6,027 bases of DNA from an uncultured Clostridiaceae bacterium. GTDB taxonomy: Bacteria; Bacillota; Clostridia; Lachnospirales; Lachnospiraceae. Shown here one piece after another: positions 1 to 5,711 of this stretch. The DNA is taken from positions 1-6,027 of the forward strand of contig CAMWOF010000155.1 in NCBI GenBank assembly GCA_947175805.1, given 5' to 3'. The first letter of the stretch is position 1; every line of letters starts with the position of its first letter. A program made the position numbers and the translations under genes. The notes beneath the pieces are model-generated. The model was not told the origin of the DNA, made no database searches, and saw nothing but the letters and a program-made list of their open reading frames with translations.

Positions 1-318
1 ACGCTCTGACTGCACTGTCGTCAGCCGTTCATCCCAAAGGCAGACCGAAAGGCCAGTCAAGCGTTCTAAATGGGCTTTGAACTCCTCACATGCCTTGGCG
101 CGTTCTCCTGCCGTGTTGTTCATGTGAAGAGGATATCCGAGCACAATAAAATCGACCTCATACTCCGCAATCAAAGCTTCTATGCGGGCTAAGGTCTGGC
201 GGAGCTTGTTCTCCATCTTCCTGGTTATGGTCTCCACAGGCTGGGCAGTGATTCCAAGCGCATCGGAAACCGCAACGCCCACCGTGACAGTACCATAGTC
301 AAGTCCCATGATTCTCAT
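1..318 (-). CDS. ruvX: RuvX/YqgF family putative Holliday junction resolvase (3' end beyond window)
   Basis: Only the first 106 residues are inside the window; the family is usually about 140 residues, so roughly the last quarter is missing beyond the left edge. RuvX (YqgF) is an RNase H-fold cytoplasmic nuclease, named as a putative Holliday junction resolvase and also implicated in 16S rRNA 5'-end maturation. The protein starts MRIMGLDYG, with the RNase H-fold first strand and the probable metal-binding Asp at residue 7. It continues with VAVSD (15-19), the strand VLGYP (59-63), the NNTAGERA stretch (67-74) and the late signature WDERLTT (95-101). A start at 318 is supported by AGAGG at 325-329, 6 nt upstream; the internal Met4 is less well placed. 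The gene lies 14 nt after the ireB stop, so the two are almost certainly co-transcribed. One small difference from the usual family motif is Tyr in GYP, where Leu is common. Identity is secure; the exact in vivo role is family-level knowledge. Confidence 0.93.
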   Translation of the reverse strand, partial: MRIMGLDYGTVTVGVAVSDALGITAQPVETITRKMENKLRQTLARIEALIAEYEVDFIVLGYPLHMNNTAGERAKACEEFKAHLERLTGLSVCLWDERLTTVQSER

Positions 319-332
319 AAGTTACCTCTAAG

Positions 333-590
333 TTATTTTAAACGTGTCTCAATATAGTTCTCTAACAGCACTTCGATAATCTCATCCCGTTCTGCCTTCA
401 TAATCAGGCTTCGGGCATTTCTATAACTGGTGATGTAGGTCGGATCCCCGCTCATAACATAACCTACAATCTGACTGACAGGATTATAACCCTTTTCAGA
501 TAAGGCCGCATAGACCTCTGCTAGAATGTCCGTAACCTCCAGCACGTCATTTCTCCTGGCATTGATATATTGTGTATTTTGGTTATTCAT
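333..590 (-). CDS. ireB: IreB family regulatory phosphoprotein (UPF0297/YrzL)
   Basis: Complete small protein of 85 residues, the normal family length. The conserved core is intact: EKGYNP (32-37), GYVMSGDPTYIT (43-54), NARSLI (58-63) and ERDE (67-70). In Enterococcus faecalis, IreB is a small cytoplasmic protein phosphorylated on N-terminal threonines by the PASTA kinase IreK, and it negatively affects cephalosporin resistance. Here the N-terminal segment MNNQNTQYINARR has a single threonine (Thr6) that could be the equivalent site. The Phe-rich stretch usual just after it is replaced by Tyr-Ile. The start at 590 is supported by AAGGA at 600-604, 9 nt upstream. The gene has its own promoter inside a palindrome at 686-719 and a structured leader, and is followed 14 nt later by ruvX, the standard ireB-ruvX pair of Firmicutes. 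alaS, often upstream, is absent here; mtaB takes that position. Confidence 0.93.
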   Translation of the reverse strand: MNNQNTQYINARRNDVLEVTDILAEVYAALSEKGYNPVSQIVGYVMSGDPTYITSYRNARSLIMKAERDEIIEVLLENYIETRLK

Positions 591-602
591 CTTATCACGT
601 CC

Positions 603-645
603 TTAAATGTCGTATACTCCGTAGGAGCGTGCGACCAATCATAAC
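603..645 (-). promoter_or_regulatory. ireB leader hairpin element (copy 1 of an element shared with mtaB)
   Basis: On the minus strand this reads GTTATGATTGGTCG (645-632), a hairpin loop region (631-613), then CGACATTTAA (612-603), running directly into the ireB Shine-Dalgarno AAGGA. GTCG (635-632) pairs with CGAC (612-609); inside, CTCC (627-624) pairs with GGAG (620-617) around a UAC loop, with a 4x4 internal loop between. The outer sequence recurs almost exactly in front of mtaB, with 13 of 14 bases matching in the left half. The TATGAT at 643-638 could also be read as a -10 box, but no good -35 stands 17 bases upstream. Function is unknown: it may be an RNA element close to the RBS, a protein site or part of a promoter. 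The repetition and pairing are seen directly; the regulatory role is inferred. Confidence 0.4.
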
Positions 646-685
646 TTTGATTTTCATATTTTGCCGTATATTTCCTTAACAGATA

Positions 686-719
686 TTGCTATTTTAATAT
701 AAAAACTATAAAATAGCAA
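686..719. repeat. Perfect 11-bp-arm inverted repeat between mtaB and ireB
   Basis: TTGCTATTTTA (686-696) and TAAAATAGCAA (709-719) are perfect reverse complements separated by 12 bases. The repeat starts 13 nt after the mtaB stop codon on the minus strand. As RNA it would form a long AU-rich hairpin, but the minus-strand transcript lacks a U-tract after it (it continues UAUCUGUUAAGG), so it is a poor intrinsic terminator for mtaB. On the plus strand it is followed by a T-rich run (722-740), so it might stop antisense transcription. Because the arms carry the -35 and -10 boxes of the putative ireB promoter, an operator or bidirectional promoter is an equally good reading. Confidence 0.6.
691..719 (-). 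promoter_or_regulatory. Probable sigma-A-type promoter for ireB-ruvX
   Basis: On the minus strand TTGCTA (719-714) is followed after exactly 17 bases by TAAAAT (696-691). This matches TTGACA/TATAAT at 4 of 6 and 5 of 6 positions with ideal spacing. Transcription would start near 684, giving a leader of about 95 nt before the ireB ATG that contains the hairpin element at 603-645. Both boxes lie inside the two arms of an inverted repeat (686-719), so the mirror-image promoter also exists on the plus strand, pointing into the 3' end of mtaB. No transcription data support it. Confidence 0.5.
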
Positions 720-732
720 CCTTTATATTTTT

Positions 733-2076
733 TTATATTTGTTTACTGTAATGCCGCCCATAGCATACCTGTACCAGCTGATTACCCAAATCTTCCTCAG
801 AGGGAAACAGTACCTTGATATAGTTTGCCGTATGTCCGCTGGCATAACGCCTTCCCGCAAGCTCTATCATTTCCTCCACAAGCACCTCAACACTCTGCCC
901 TTGAAACAGCTCTTCATAGCACGCCTGATGCCGCCTCGCCATTTCCATAAGCGCCTCGCTTCTTTTAGACTTCACAGGCTCCGGCACCTGTCCCGGCAGA
1001 CCGTATGCCACCGTATTCTTCCGGGGAGAAAATTTGAAGACATGCATCTCATATAGATTAAGTTTCTCCAGATTTTCCACAGTTATCCTAAATTCTTCTT
1101 CTGTTTCTCCCGGAAATCCGACAATCACATCGGTAGTTATCGCCGGATTATCAAAATAGCGCCGAACCAGGCTGCATTTTTCTGCATATTCCTCAATTGT
1201 ATATTTCCGGTTCATCCGCTTTAAGGTTTCATCGCATGCGCTCTGCAGGGACAGGTGGAAATGAGGACAGAATTTGCTGTTATTTTTCAGTCCCTCCAAA
1301 AATTCCTCCGTGATAATACCCGGTTCCAGGGAGCCTAAGCGAACCCGGCAGATTCCCTCCACCTCTGACACTGCGGATGCCAGTGCTAAAAGTCCTTCCT
1401 TCCCGCCGGTATTATCCTTTTTATCCATACCATAAGAGGCTAAATGGATTCCCGTGAGTACGATTTCCCTGCAGCCGCCCTGCGCCAGCTCCCGAACCTC
1501 TGCCAGCACATCTTCCGGCAGGCGGCTTCTAATACGCCCTCTGGTATAAGGGATAATGCAGTAGGAGCAAAACTGGTTGCAGCCGTCCTGCACTTTTACA
1601 TAAGCCCTGGTGTTGCTTACCGACCCGGCATTTCCAATACACAGTGGCTCGTAGTCCACCGGTTTCGATAAATCCATACAGTTTTGTACCGGGAGATGCC
1701 GCCGGCTGATAAAATATTCCTCCAAAATCTCAACAATATTGTATTTCAGATTGTTTCCCAACGCCAAATCCACTGCAGCATCCTCCATAGCATGGGCAGG
1801 GTCCGCCTGCACATAGCAGCCCGCCGCCACAATCACTGCCTGCGGGTTGTTTTTTCTTGCCCTGTGCAGCATCTGCCTGGATTTTCGGTCTGCAATATTC
1901 GTAACTGAGCAGGTATTGACAATATAAATATCCGCCTTCTCCTGAAAGTCCACCATCCGGCAGCCCGCCTGCTTAAGCAGTCCACCCATAGCGTCGGATT
2001 CATATTGGTTTACTTTGCAGCCCAATGTCAGAATTGCCGCTTTTTTATTTTTCAGTATACTGTCCTTCATATTCAT
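733..2076 (-). CDS. mtaB: tRNA (N6-L-threonylcarbamoyladenosine(37)-C2)-methylthiotransferase MtaB
   Basis: Radical SAM enzyme that converts t6A to ms2t6A at position 37 of ANN-decoding tRNAs, using two [4Fe-4S] clusters in the cytoplasm. The 447-residue protein has the expected three parts. The N-terminal methylthiotransferase domain has cluster cysteines Cys20 (LGCKVNQYESD), Cys56 (VNTCSVT) and Cys87 (AGCYVQ). The radical SAM core has CNQFCSYC (Cys166, Cys170, Cys173) followed by IIPYTRGR, and a TRAM RNA-binding domain fills about 382-445 (GRRYASGHTANYIKV). The LGCKVNQYES signature favours MtaB over MiaB or RimO. The reading frame is open up to a TTG at 2112, but I place the start at the ATG at 2076. 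GGGG (2084-2087) stands 7 nt upstream, and the extra 12 residues would be encoded by a leader element also found before ireB. A second ATG at 2070 is possible but too far from the RBS. It is divergent from the HPr-like gene and followed by ireB. Confidence 0.93.
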   Translation of the reverse strand: MNMKDSILKNKKAAILTLGCKVNQYESDAMGGLLKQAGCRMVDFQEKADIYIVNTCSVTNIADRKSRQMLHRARKNNPQAVIVAAGCYVQADPAHAMEDAAVDLALGNNLKYNIVEILEEYFISRRHLPVQNCMDLSKPVDYEPLCIGNAGSVSNTRAYVKVQDGCNQFCSYCIIPYTRGRIRSRLPEDVLAEVRELAQGGCREIVLTGIHLASYGMDKKDNTGGKEGLLALASAVSEVEGICRVRLGSLEPGIITEEFLEGLKNNSKFCPHFHLSLQSACDETLKRMNRKYTIEEYAEKCSLVRRYFDNPAITTDVIVGFPGETEEEFRITVENLEKLNLYEMHVFKFSPRKNTVAYGLPGQVPEPVKSKRSEALMEMARRHQACYEELFQGQSVEVLVEEMIELAGRRYASGHTANYIKVLFPSEEDLGNQLVQVCYGRHYSKQI

Positions 2077-2089
2077 TTCGTTTCCCCGG

Positions 2090-2119
2090 TTAATGTCGGA
2101 TGAGCCGACCAAACATAAC
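2090..2119 (-). promoter_or_regulatory. mtaB leader hairpin element (copy 2 of an element shared with ireB)
   Basis: On the minus strand this reads GTTATGTTTGGTCG (2119-2106), a short variable loop, then CGACATTAA (2098-2090), ending 2 nt before the GGGG of the mtaB RBS. GTCGG (2109-2105) pairs perfectly with CCGAC (2099-2095) around a CTCAT loop. In addition GGTTA (2120-2116) can pair with TAACC (2092-2088), closing a second outer stem next to the RBS. The left half matches the ireB leader element at 13 of 14 bases; the loops differ completely in sequence and length, a pattern expected of a conserved structure. Promoter boxes for mtaB in this 167-bp divergent region are unclear; TTGTGG-17-TATGAA (2147-2119 on the minus strand) is a weak candidate. 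Role unknown. Confidence 0.4.
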
Positions 2120-2175
2120 CTTCATAACTTTCAGTTAACATTACCACAAATTTTCTTTATTTGATACAATTCAAC

Positions 2176-2204
2176 TTGACTTTTGATAGCCTAAAATGTA
2201 GTAT
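2176..2204 (+). promoter_or_regulatory. Probable promoter of the HPr-like gene
   Basis: TTGACT (2176-2181) is a 5-of-6 match to the -35 consensus. It is followed after 17 bases by TAGTAT (2199-2204), a 4-of-6 match to the -10, within the AT-rich run TAGTATAGAAT. Transcription would begin near 2211, leaving about 33 nt of leader before the ATG, too short for a riboswitch. I did not recognise a convincing CcpA (cre) site. The exact -10 register is uncertain. Confidence 0.5.
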
Positions 2205-2243
2205 AGAATTATACATTTTTGGGAACAAGAAGGAGGAAAGGAC

Positions 2244-2483
2244 ATGCAGACAGTTCAGATTTCATTAAATTCTATCGATAAGGTGAAAAGCTTTGTCAAC
2301 GACATCACCCGCTTTGACGCTGAGTTTGATTTAGTTTCCGGCAGATACGTAATCGACGCAAAGTCCATTATGGGCATTTTCAGCCTGGATATCTCAAAGC
2401 CAATTACATTAAATATCCACACAGAGTCTGAAGAAGCTGATATTTCTGAGATTATGGAAGCCTTAAAGCCATATACTGTATAA
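2244..2483 (+). CDS. HPr-like protein lacking the catalytic histidine (Crh-like regulator?)
   Basis: A complete 79-residue protein that aligns over its length with the phosphotransferase carrier HPr. The best-conserved part is RFDAEFDLVSGRYVIDAKSIMGIFSLDI (23-50 approximately), corresponding to the HPr segment around regulatory Ser46, here Ser41 in AKSIMGI. In HPr, His15 in GIHARPA accepts phosphate from enzyme I. Here the equivalent stretch is LNSIDKVKS (8-16), with Ser near the His15 position and Asp in place of Arg17, so it should not carry PTS phosphate. Retained Ser46 with lost His15 is the hallmark of Bacillus Crh, a CcpA co-regulator phosphorylated by HPr kinase; this parallel is inference, not homology proof. 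Translation starts at an ATG 7 nt after AAGGAGG (2230-2236), a very strong RBS. It is the only plus-strand gene here, monocistronic, with its own promoter and terminator. Database annotation may call it simply an HPr family phosphocarrier protein. Confidence 0.82.
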   Translation: MQTVQISLNSIDKVKSFVNDITRFDAEFDLVSGRYVIDAKSIMGIFSLDISKPITLNIHTESEEADISEIMEALKPYTV

Positions 2484-2508
2484 TCTCATATCACACTTTA
2501 ACCATTCG

Positions 2509-2534
2509 GGGGCTTACATAAAGCCCCTTTTTTT
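2509..2534 (+). terminator. Rho-independent terminator of the HPr-like gene
   Basis: GGGGCTT (2509-2515) and AAGCCCC (2521-2527) form a perfect 7-bp GC-rich stem with a 5-base loop, directly followed by seven T residues (2528-2534). It begins 25 nt after the stop codon of the HPr-like gene. On the minus strand the same hairpin is preceded by A residues and followed by CGAATGG, so it would terminate the converging thiI transcript poorly. Confidence 0.92.
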
Positions 2535-2576
2535 CTACTTTTTCCTTAACAATTCCTCCCACTTCAAGCATTTGCT

Positions 2577-3758
2577 CTACCTGACCGTAACGGTTTCTAG
2601 TGTATCCAGCGCCTTTTGGTACAGTTCTCCAATTATCTCTGACAGCAGCGCCTCTGATTCTTTGATCTTCGCAAGCCTCGGCTTGGTCACCGGATGCTTT
2701 GCCACAAATATGGTACAGCAGTCCTCATAGGGCAGAATAGAGGTTTCATAGGTATCTATCTTTTCTGCAATATCCACGATCTCCTGCTTATCCATGCCAA
2801 TACACGGACGGAATACCGGCATATGGCACACCTCATTTGTCACATAAAGACTGTGCATGGTCTGAGATGCTACCTGTCCGATACTTTCCCCCGTAATCAG
2901 TCCCAAGCAGTCCTCCTGTTCGGCTATCGCCTCTGCAATCTTCATCATATAGCGGCGCATGATAATAGTCAGCTCCTCATGGGGACAGTTTTCATAAATT
3001 GCCATCTGGATATCTGTAAAATTCACAATATGCAGGCGAATCGGCCCTGTGTATGCAGACACCAGCCTCGCCAAATCCACCACCTTCTGCTTTGCCCTGT
3101 CACTGGTATAAGGCGGCGCATGGAAGTAGACTGCATTTATCGCTACTCCCCTCTTTGCAATCATATAGCCCGCCACCGGGCTGTCAATACCGCCGGACAG
3201 CAAAAGCATGGCACTGCCGTTAGTTCCAATCGGAAGCCCGCCCGGACCTGCAATCACCAAGGAATAAATATAGGCACCGGTCTGTCTGACCTCCACCTGC
3301 AACAGAATATCCGGCGCGTGCACATCTACGGAAAGCTGCGGATATGCCTCAAGCAGCACATGCCCAAGCTCCGAATTCATCTCCATGGAGGGTATCGGAT
3401 ATGTCTTATCCGAGCGCCTCGTATGCACCTTAAAGGTCTTATTTTTATCTGGATAACACATATCCATGTATGCAATGACACTTTGTTTTAAATTTTCAAA
3501 GCCGGTATCCTCTATCATAACCACCGGGCAGATACCCACAATGCCAAACACGGACTGAAGCGCTTTTACGGTATCCTCATAATCATAGGCCGCCTCCGCT
3601 ACAACATATATTCTCCCATACTCCTTTTTGATTGTAAATTCCCCACATTTTTTCAACCTTGTTCTGATATTCTTGCAGAGAATGTCCTCAAAGACATAGC
3701 GGTTTTTCCCCTTTGTGCCAATTTCTGCATATTTAATCATAAAAGCCTTGTATTCCAT
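2577..3758 (-). CDS. thiI: tRNA 4-thiouridine synthase ThiI (rhodanese-less Firmicutes form)
   Basis: ThiI adenylates U8 of tRNA with ATP and transfers sulfur to make 4-thiouridine; in some organisms it also feeds sulfur to thiazole synthesis. From the ATG at 3758 the protein is 393 residues. It has an N-terminal ferredoxin-like segment (MIKYAEIGTKGKNR, 7-20), a THUMP tRNA-binding domain to about residue 165, and a PP-loop ATPase domain with SGGIDS at 188-193. LITGESIGQVASQT (287-300) and LPYEDCCTIF (342-351) follow; one of Cys347/348 is the probable sulfur-relay cysteine. There is no C-terminal rhodanese domain, as is normal in Firmicutes. The frame is open to an ATG at 3797 that overlaps the desulfurase stop as TAATG. 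I prefer 3758 because AAGGAG/GAGGG (3774-3763) stands just upstream and MEYKAFMIKYAEIG is the usual family start. The gene is last in the rsmE-desulfurase-thiI unit; its partner enzyme is immediately upstream. Confidence 0.94.
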   Translation of the reverse strand: MEYKAFMIKYAEIGTKGKNRYVFEDILCKNIRTRLKKCGEFTIKKEYGRIYVVAEAAYDYEDTVKALQSVFGIVGICPVVMIEDTGFENLKQSVIAYMDMCYPDKNKTFKVHTRRSDKTYPIPSMEMNSELGHVLLEAYPQLSVDVHAPDILLQVEVRQTGAYIYSLVIAGPGGLPIGTNGSAMLLLSGGIDSPVAGYMIAKRGVAINAVYFHAPPYTSDRAKQKVVDLARLVSAYTGPIRLHIVNFTDIQMAIYENCPHEELTIIMRRYMMKIAEAIAEQEDCLGLITGESIGQVASQTMHSLYVTNEVCHMPVFRPCIGMDKQEIVDIAEKIDTYETSILPYEDCCTIFVAKHPVTKPRLAKIKESEALLSEIIGELYQKALDTLETVTVR

Positions 3759-3796
3759 GGTTCCCTCTCTCCTTGTATCTTTCATTGCAAACCACA

Positions 3797-4939
3797 TTAC
3801 TTCCGCACAAACCTTCTGAGCACGGGAAGCAGCTCTCCCACAGTCTGCACTGCATAGTCCACCTGGTCAACCGTATTGTTTTCGGCAAAGCTGAATCGCA
3901 AAGTGGCGTCTAACAGCTCGGCTTCTAAGCCGATTGCCTTTAACACACCGCTGATTCCCGGATGGTTTGAGGCACAGGCGGAGCCGGAGGATACATAAAT
4001 GCCCTTATCCTCCAAGGCATGCAGCAGTACCTCACTTTTAATTCCCCGAAAGCTCAAGCTGGCGATATGGGGTGCATCTCCGGAGTTGTCTGTCACCCCG
4101 GGAAGTTCACACATTTTTCTAATCAATCTTTCTTTGATTAGCCGCAAATGCTTTGTATTTTCATCTAAATTCTCATATGCAAGCTTCGCTGCCAGCCCAA
4201 GCCCGGCAATTCCCGGAACATTTTCCGTTCCCGAACGCATATCTCTTTGCTGCCCGCCTCCCAGGATGAGGGGATGGAGTTTAGCCTTTGGATTTGCGTA
4301 CAATGCCCCTATTCCCTTCGCCGCATGGAATTTGTGCCCACTGACAGAATATAAGTCGATACCCATACGTCCGGGATAGATATTCAGCTTGCCGAATGAC
4401 TGAATTCCGTCCACATGAAATAATGCACCCGGATTCACTTCATGGATAAGCCTGCCCAATGCCTCCACCGGTTCCACGGCGCCGATTTCATTGTTCACTG
4501 CCATGACGGATACCAATATGGTATCCTCCCGCATAGCTTTCTCTAATGCTTCCGGCTTCACGATGCCCCGTTCATCCACATCCAGAATCGTAAGCTCAAA
4601 GCCCTGTTTTTCCAAATATAACAGCGGATTGTATACGGAAGCATGCTCTATGGGGGTGGAGATGATGTGCATGCCCGCCCGCCTGTTTGCCATGGCAGCT
4701 CCAATCAACGCCATATTGTTTGACTCCGTTCCGCCGGAGGTAAATATGATATGCTTCGGCTCTGCCTTCAGCGCTGTCGCTAACCGCTCTGTGGCCTCCT
4801 TTATATAAGCCTCCGCCTGCATACCCTTCTTATGCTTTGAAGAGGGATTGCCGTAATCCTCCGTCATAATCCTTGTCATCAAGGCAGCTACCTCCGGCAA
4901 AACATAGGTTGTAGCCGCATTGTCAAAATATGCTTCCAT
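3797..4939 (-). CDS. Cysteine desulfurase, NifS/NifZ type (sulfur donor for ThiI)
   Basis: PLP-dependent class V aminotransferase-fold enzyme that removes sulfur from L-cysteine as an enzyme-bound persulfide, giving alanine. The 380-residue length is typical. It begins MEAYFDNAATT (1-11), the standard NifS/IscS start. It has TSGGTESNN (67-75), EHASV (98-102) and the substrate/PLP stretch HVDGIQSFGK (175-184). PLP-binding Lys203 lies in SVSGHKFHAAKG, RSGTEN is at 235-240, and the catalytic Cys322 is in SSGSACASNHPG. In Bacillus subtilis a dedicated desulfurase (NifZ) encoded next to thiI supplies sulfur for s4U, and the same arrangement here strongly suggests that role; there is no iscU-like scaffold gene beside it. 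The start overlaps the end of rsmE by 17 nt and is preceded by GGAG (4949-4952), 9 nt upstream. Its stop shares a base with an upstream in-frame ATG of thiI. Translational coupling is likely. Nif/Isc subfamily choice is context-based. Confidence 0.92.
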   Translation of the reverse strand: MEAYFDNAATTYVLPEVAALMTRIMTEDYGNPSSKHKKGMQAEAYIKEATERLATALKAEPKHIIFTSGGTESNNMALIGAAMANRRAGMHIISTPIEHASVYNPLLYLEKQGFELTILDVDERGIVKPEALEKAMREDTILVSVMAVNNEIGAVEPVEALGRLIHEVNPGALFHVDGIQSFGKLNIYPGRMGIDLYSVSGHKFHAAKGIGALYANPKAKLHPLILGGGQQRDMRSGTENVPGIAGLGLAAKLAYENLDENTKHLRLIKERLIRKMCELPGVTDNSGDAPHIASLSFRGIKSEVLLHALEDKGIYVSSGSACASNHPGISGVLKAIGLEAELLDATLRFSFAENNTVDQVDYAVQTVGELLPVLRRFVRK

Positions 4940-5699
4940 TTTTGTGTTCTCCGTTTTCCTGTCTGCATTCTAGTTCAAACATAATAACTGCCATGATTGC
5001 CAAACCTGCCGTCTCCGTTCGCAGAATTCTATGCCCCAGCGTGACGGGATGAGCGCCCAGTGCTGTTACAGCCTCCACCTCTGCTGCATCAAAACCACCT
5101 TCAGGCCCGATAAAAATCCCGATTTTCTTGTGACTAATTGCTTCATTAATCACTTTTTTAGAATTAATCAAACCTTTTTCGTCCTCATAAGGGATAAGTA
5201 TTTTATCCAATGTGGCTGCCAGCTTTAACGCCTCACCAAAATCCATCACCGGCAAAACCTCCGGTATGACGCCACGCTTGGACTGCTTTGCCGCCGCCTC
5301 GCATATCGCCTGATACCTGGCTTGCTTTTTTGCCGCCTTTTTCTCATCCAGCCTTACAATACTGCGCCTGGTCATGACCGGTATAATCTTTGAGACTCCC
5401 AGCTCCACGGTCTTCTGAATAATCATCTCTAATTTGTCTCCCTTAGGATAACCTTGGAACAGGTACAGCTCCGCCGAAAGTTCTGACGCCTCAGCCTGCA
5501 TATCCTCTATCTTAGCGAAAACCGCCGCATCCGTCAACCGGGAAATGGCACAAGTATATTCCTTTCCTGTTGTATCACTGACAGTAATATGTTCCCCCGC
5601 CTGCAGCCGAAGTACATTTTTTATATGGTTTACATCTGCTCCGGTGATACAAAGCTCACTACCGCCAACTGCCGACGGGTCTACAAAAAAATGATGCAT
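4923..5699 (-). CDS. rsmE: 16S rRNA (uracil(1498)-N(3))-methyltransferase RsmE
   Basis: SPOUT-class methyltransferase that uses S-adenosylmethionine to methylate N3 of U1498 in helix 44 of 16S rRNA in the 30S subunit. The 258-residue length is typical. An N-terminal PUA-like domain covers about residues 1-70 (MHHFFVDPSA; HIKNVLRLQAGEHI at 25-38). The trefoil-knot domain follows, with QKTVELGVSKIIPVMTRRS (95-113), EAAAKQSKR (134-142), IGPEGGF (197-203) and the SAM-binding knot loop LGHRILRTETA (221-231). The ATG at 5699 follows GAGG (5708-5711) at 8 nt. Its 3' end overlaps the cysteine desulfurase gene by 17 nt, so it heads a three-gene RNA-modification unit. In many Firmicutes prmA lies just upstream; here a YfhO-type gene does instead. 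No terminator is seen between them, so read-through from upstream is possible. Confidence 0.95.
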   Translation of the reverse strand: MHHFFVDPSAVGGSELCITGADVNHIKNVLRLQAGEHITVSDTTGKEYTCAISRLTDAAVFAKIEDMQAEASELSAELYLFQGYPKGDKLEMIIQKTVELGVSKIIPVMTRRSIVRLDEKKAAKKQARYQAICEAAAKQSKRGVIPEVLPVMDFGEALKLAATLDKILIPYEDEKGLINSKKVINEAISHKKIGIFIGPEGGFDAAEVEAVTALGAHPVTLGHRILRTETAGLAIMAVIMFELECRQENGEHKNGSIF

Positions 5700-5711
5700 A
5701 TTCTATTCCTC

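Noticed and set aside
739..1056. Plus-strand open frame antisense to the 3' end of mtaB, downstream of the palindromic plus-strand promoter
   Set aside because: The protein is His/Leu/Arg-rich shadow sequence with no good RBS; any antisense RNA there is more likely non-coding.
2077..2112. Extended mtaB start at TTG 2112
   Set aside because: No RBS precedes the TTG, the family starts near the ATG at 2076, and the extra codons fall in a leader element repeated before ireB.
2694..3491. Long plus-strand open frame (265 codons) antisense to thiI
   Set aside because: It lies wholly inside thiI, has an amino-acid composition rich in His, Cys and Ile typical of a reverse frame, and has no recognisable domain.
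3759..3797. thiI start at ATG 3797 overlapping the desulfurase stop (TAATG)
   Set aside because: Attractive for coupling, but it has a poor RBS and adds 13 residues not typical of ThiI; the ATG at 3758 has a strong RBS.
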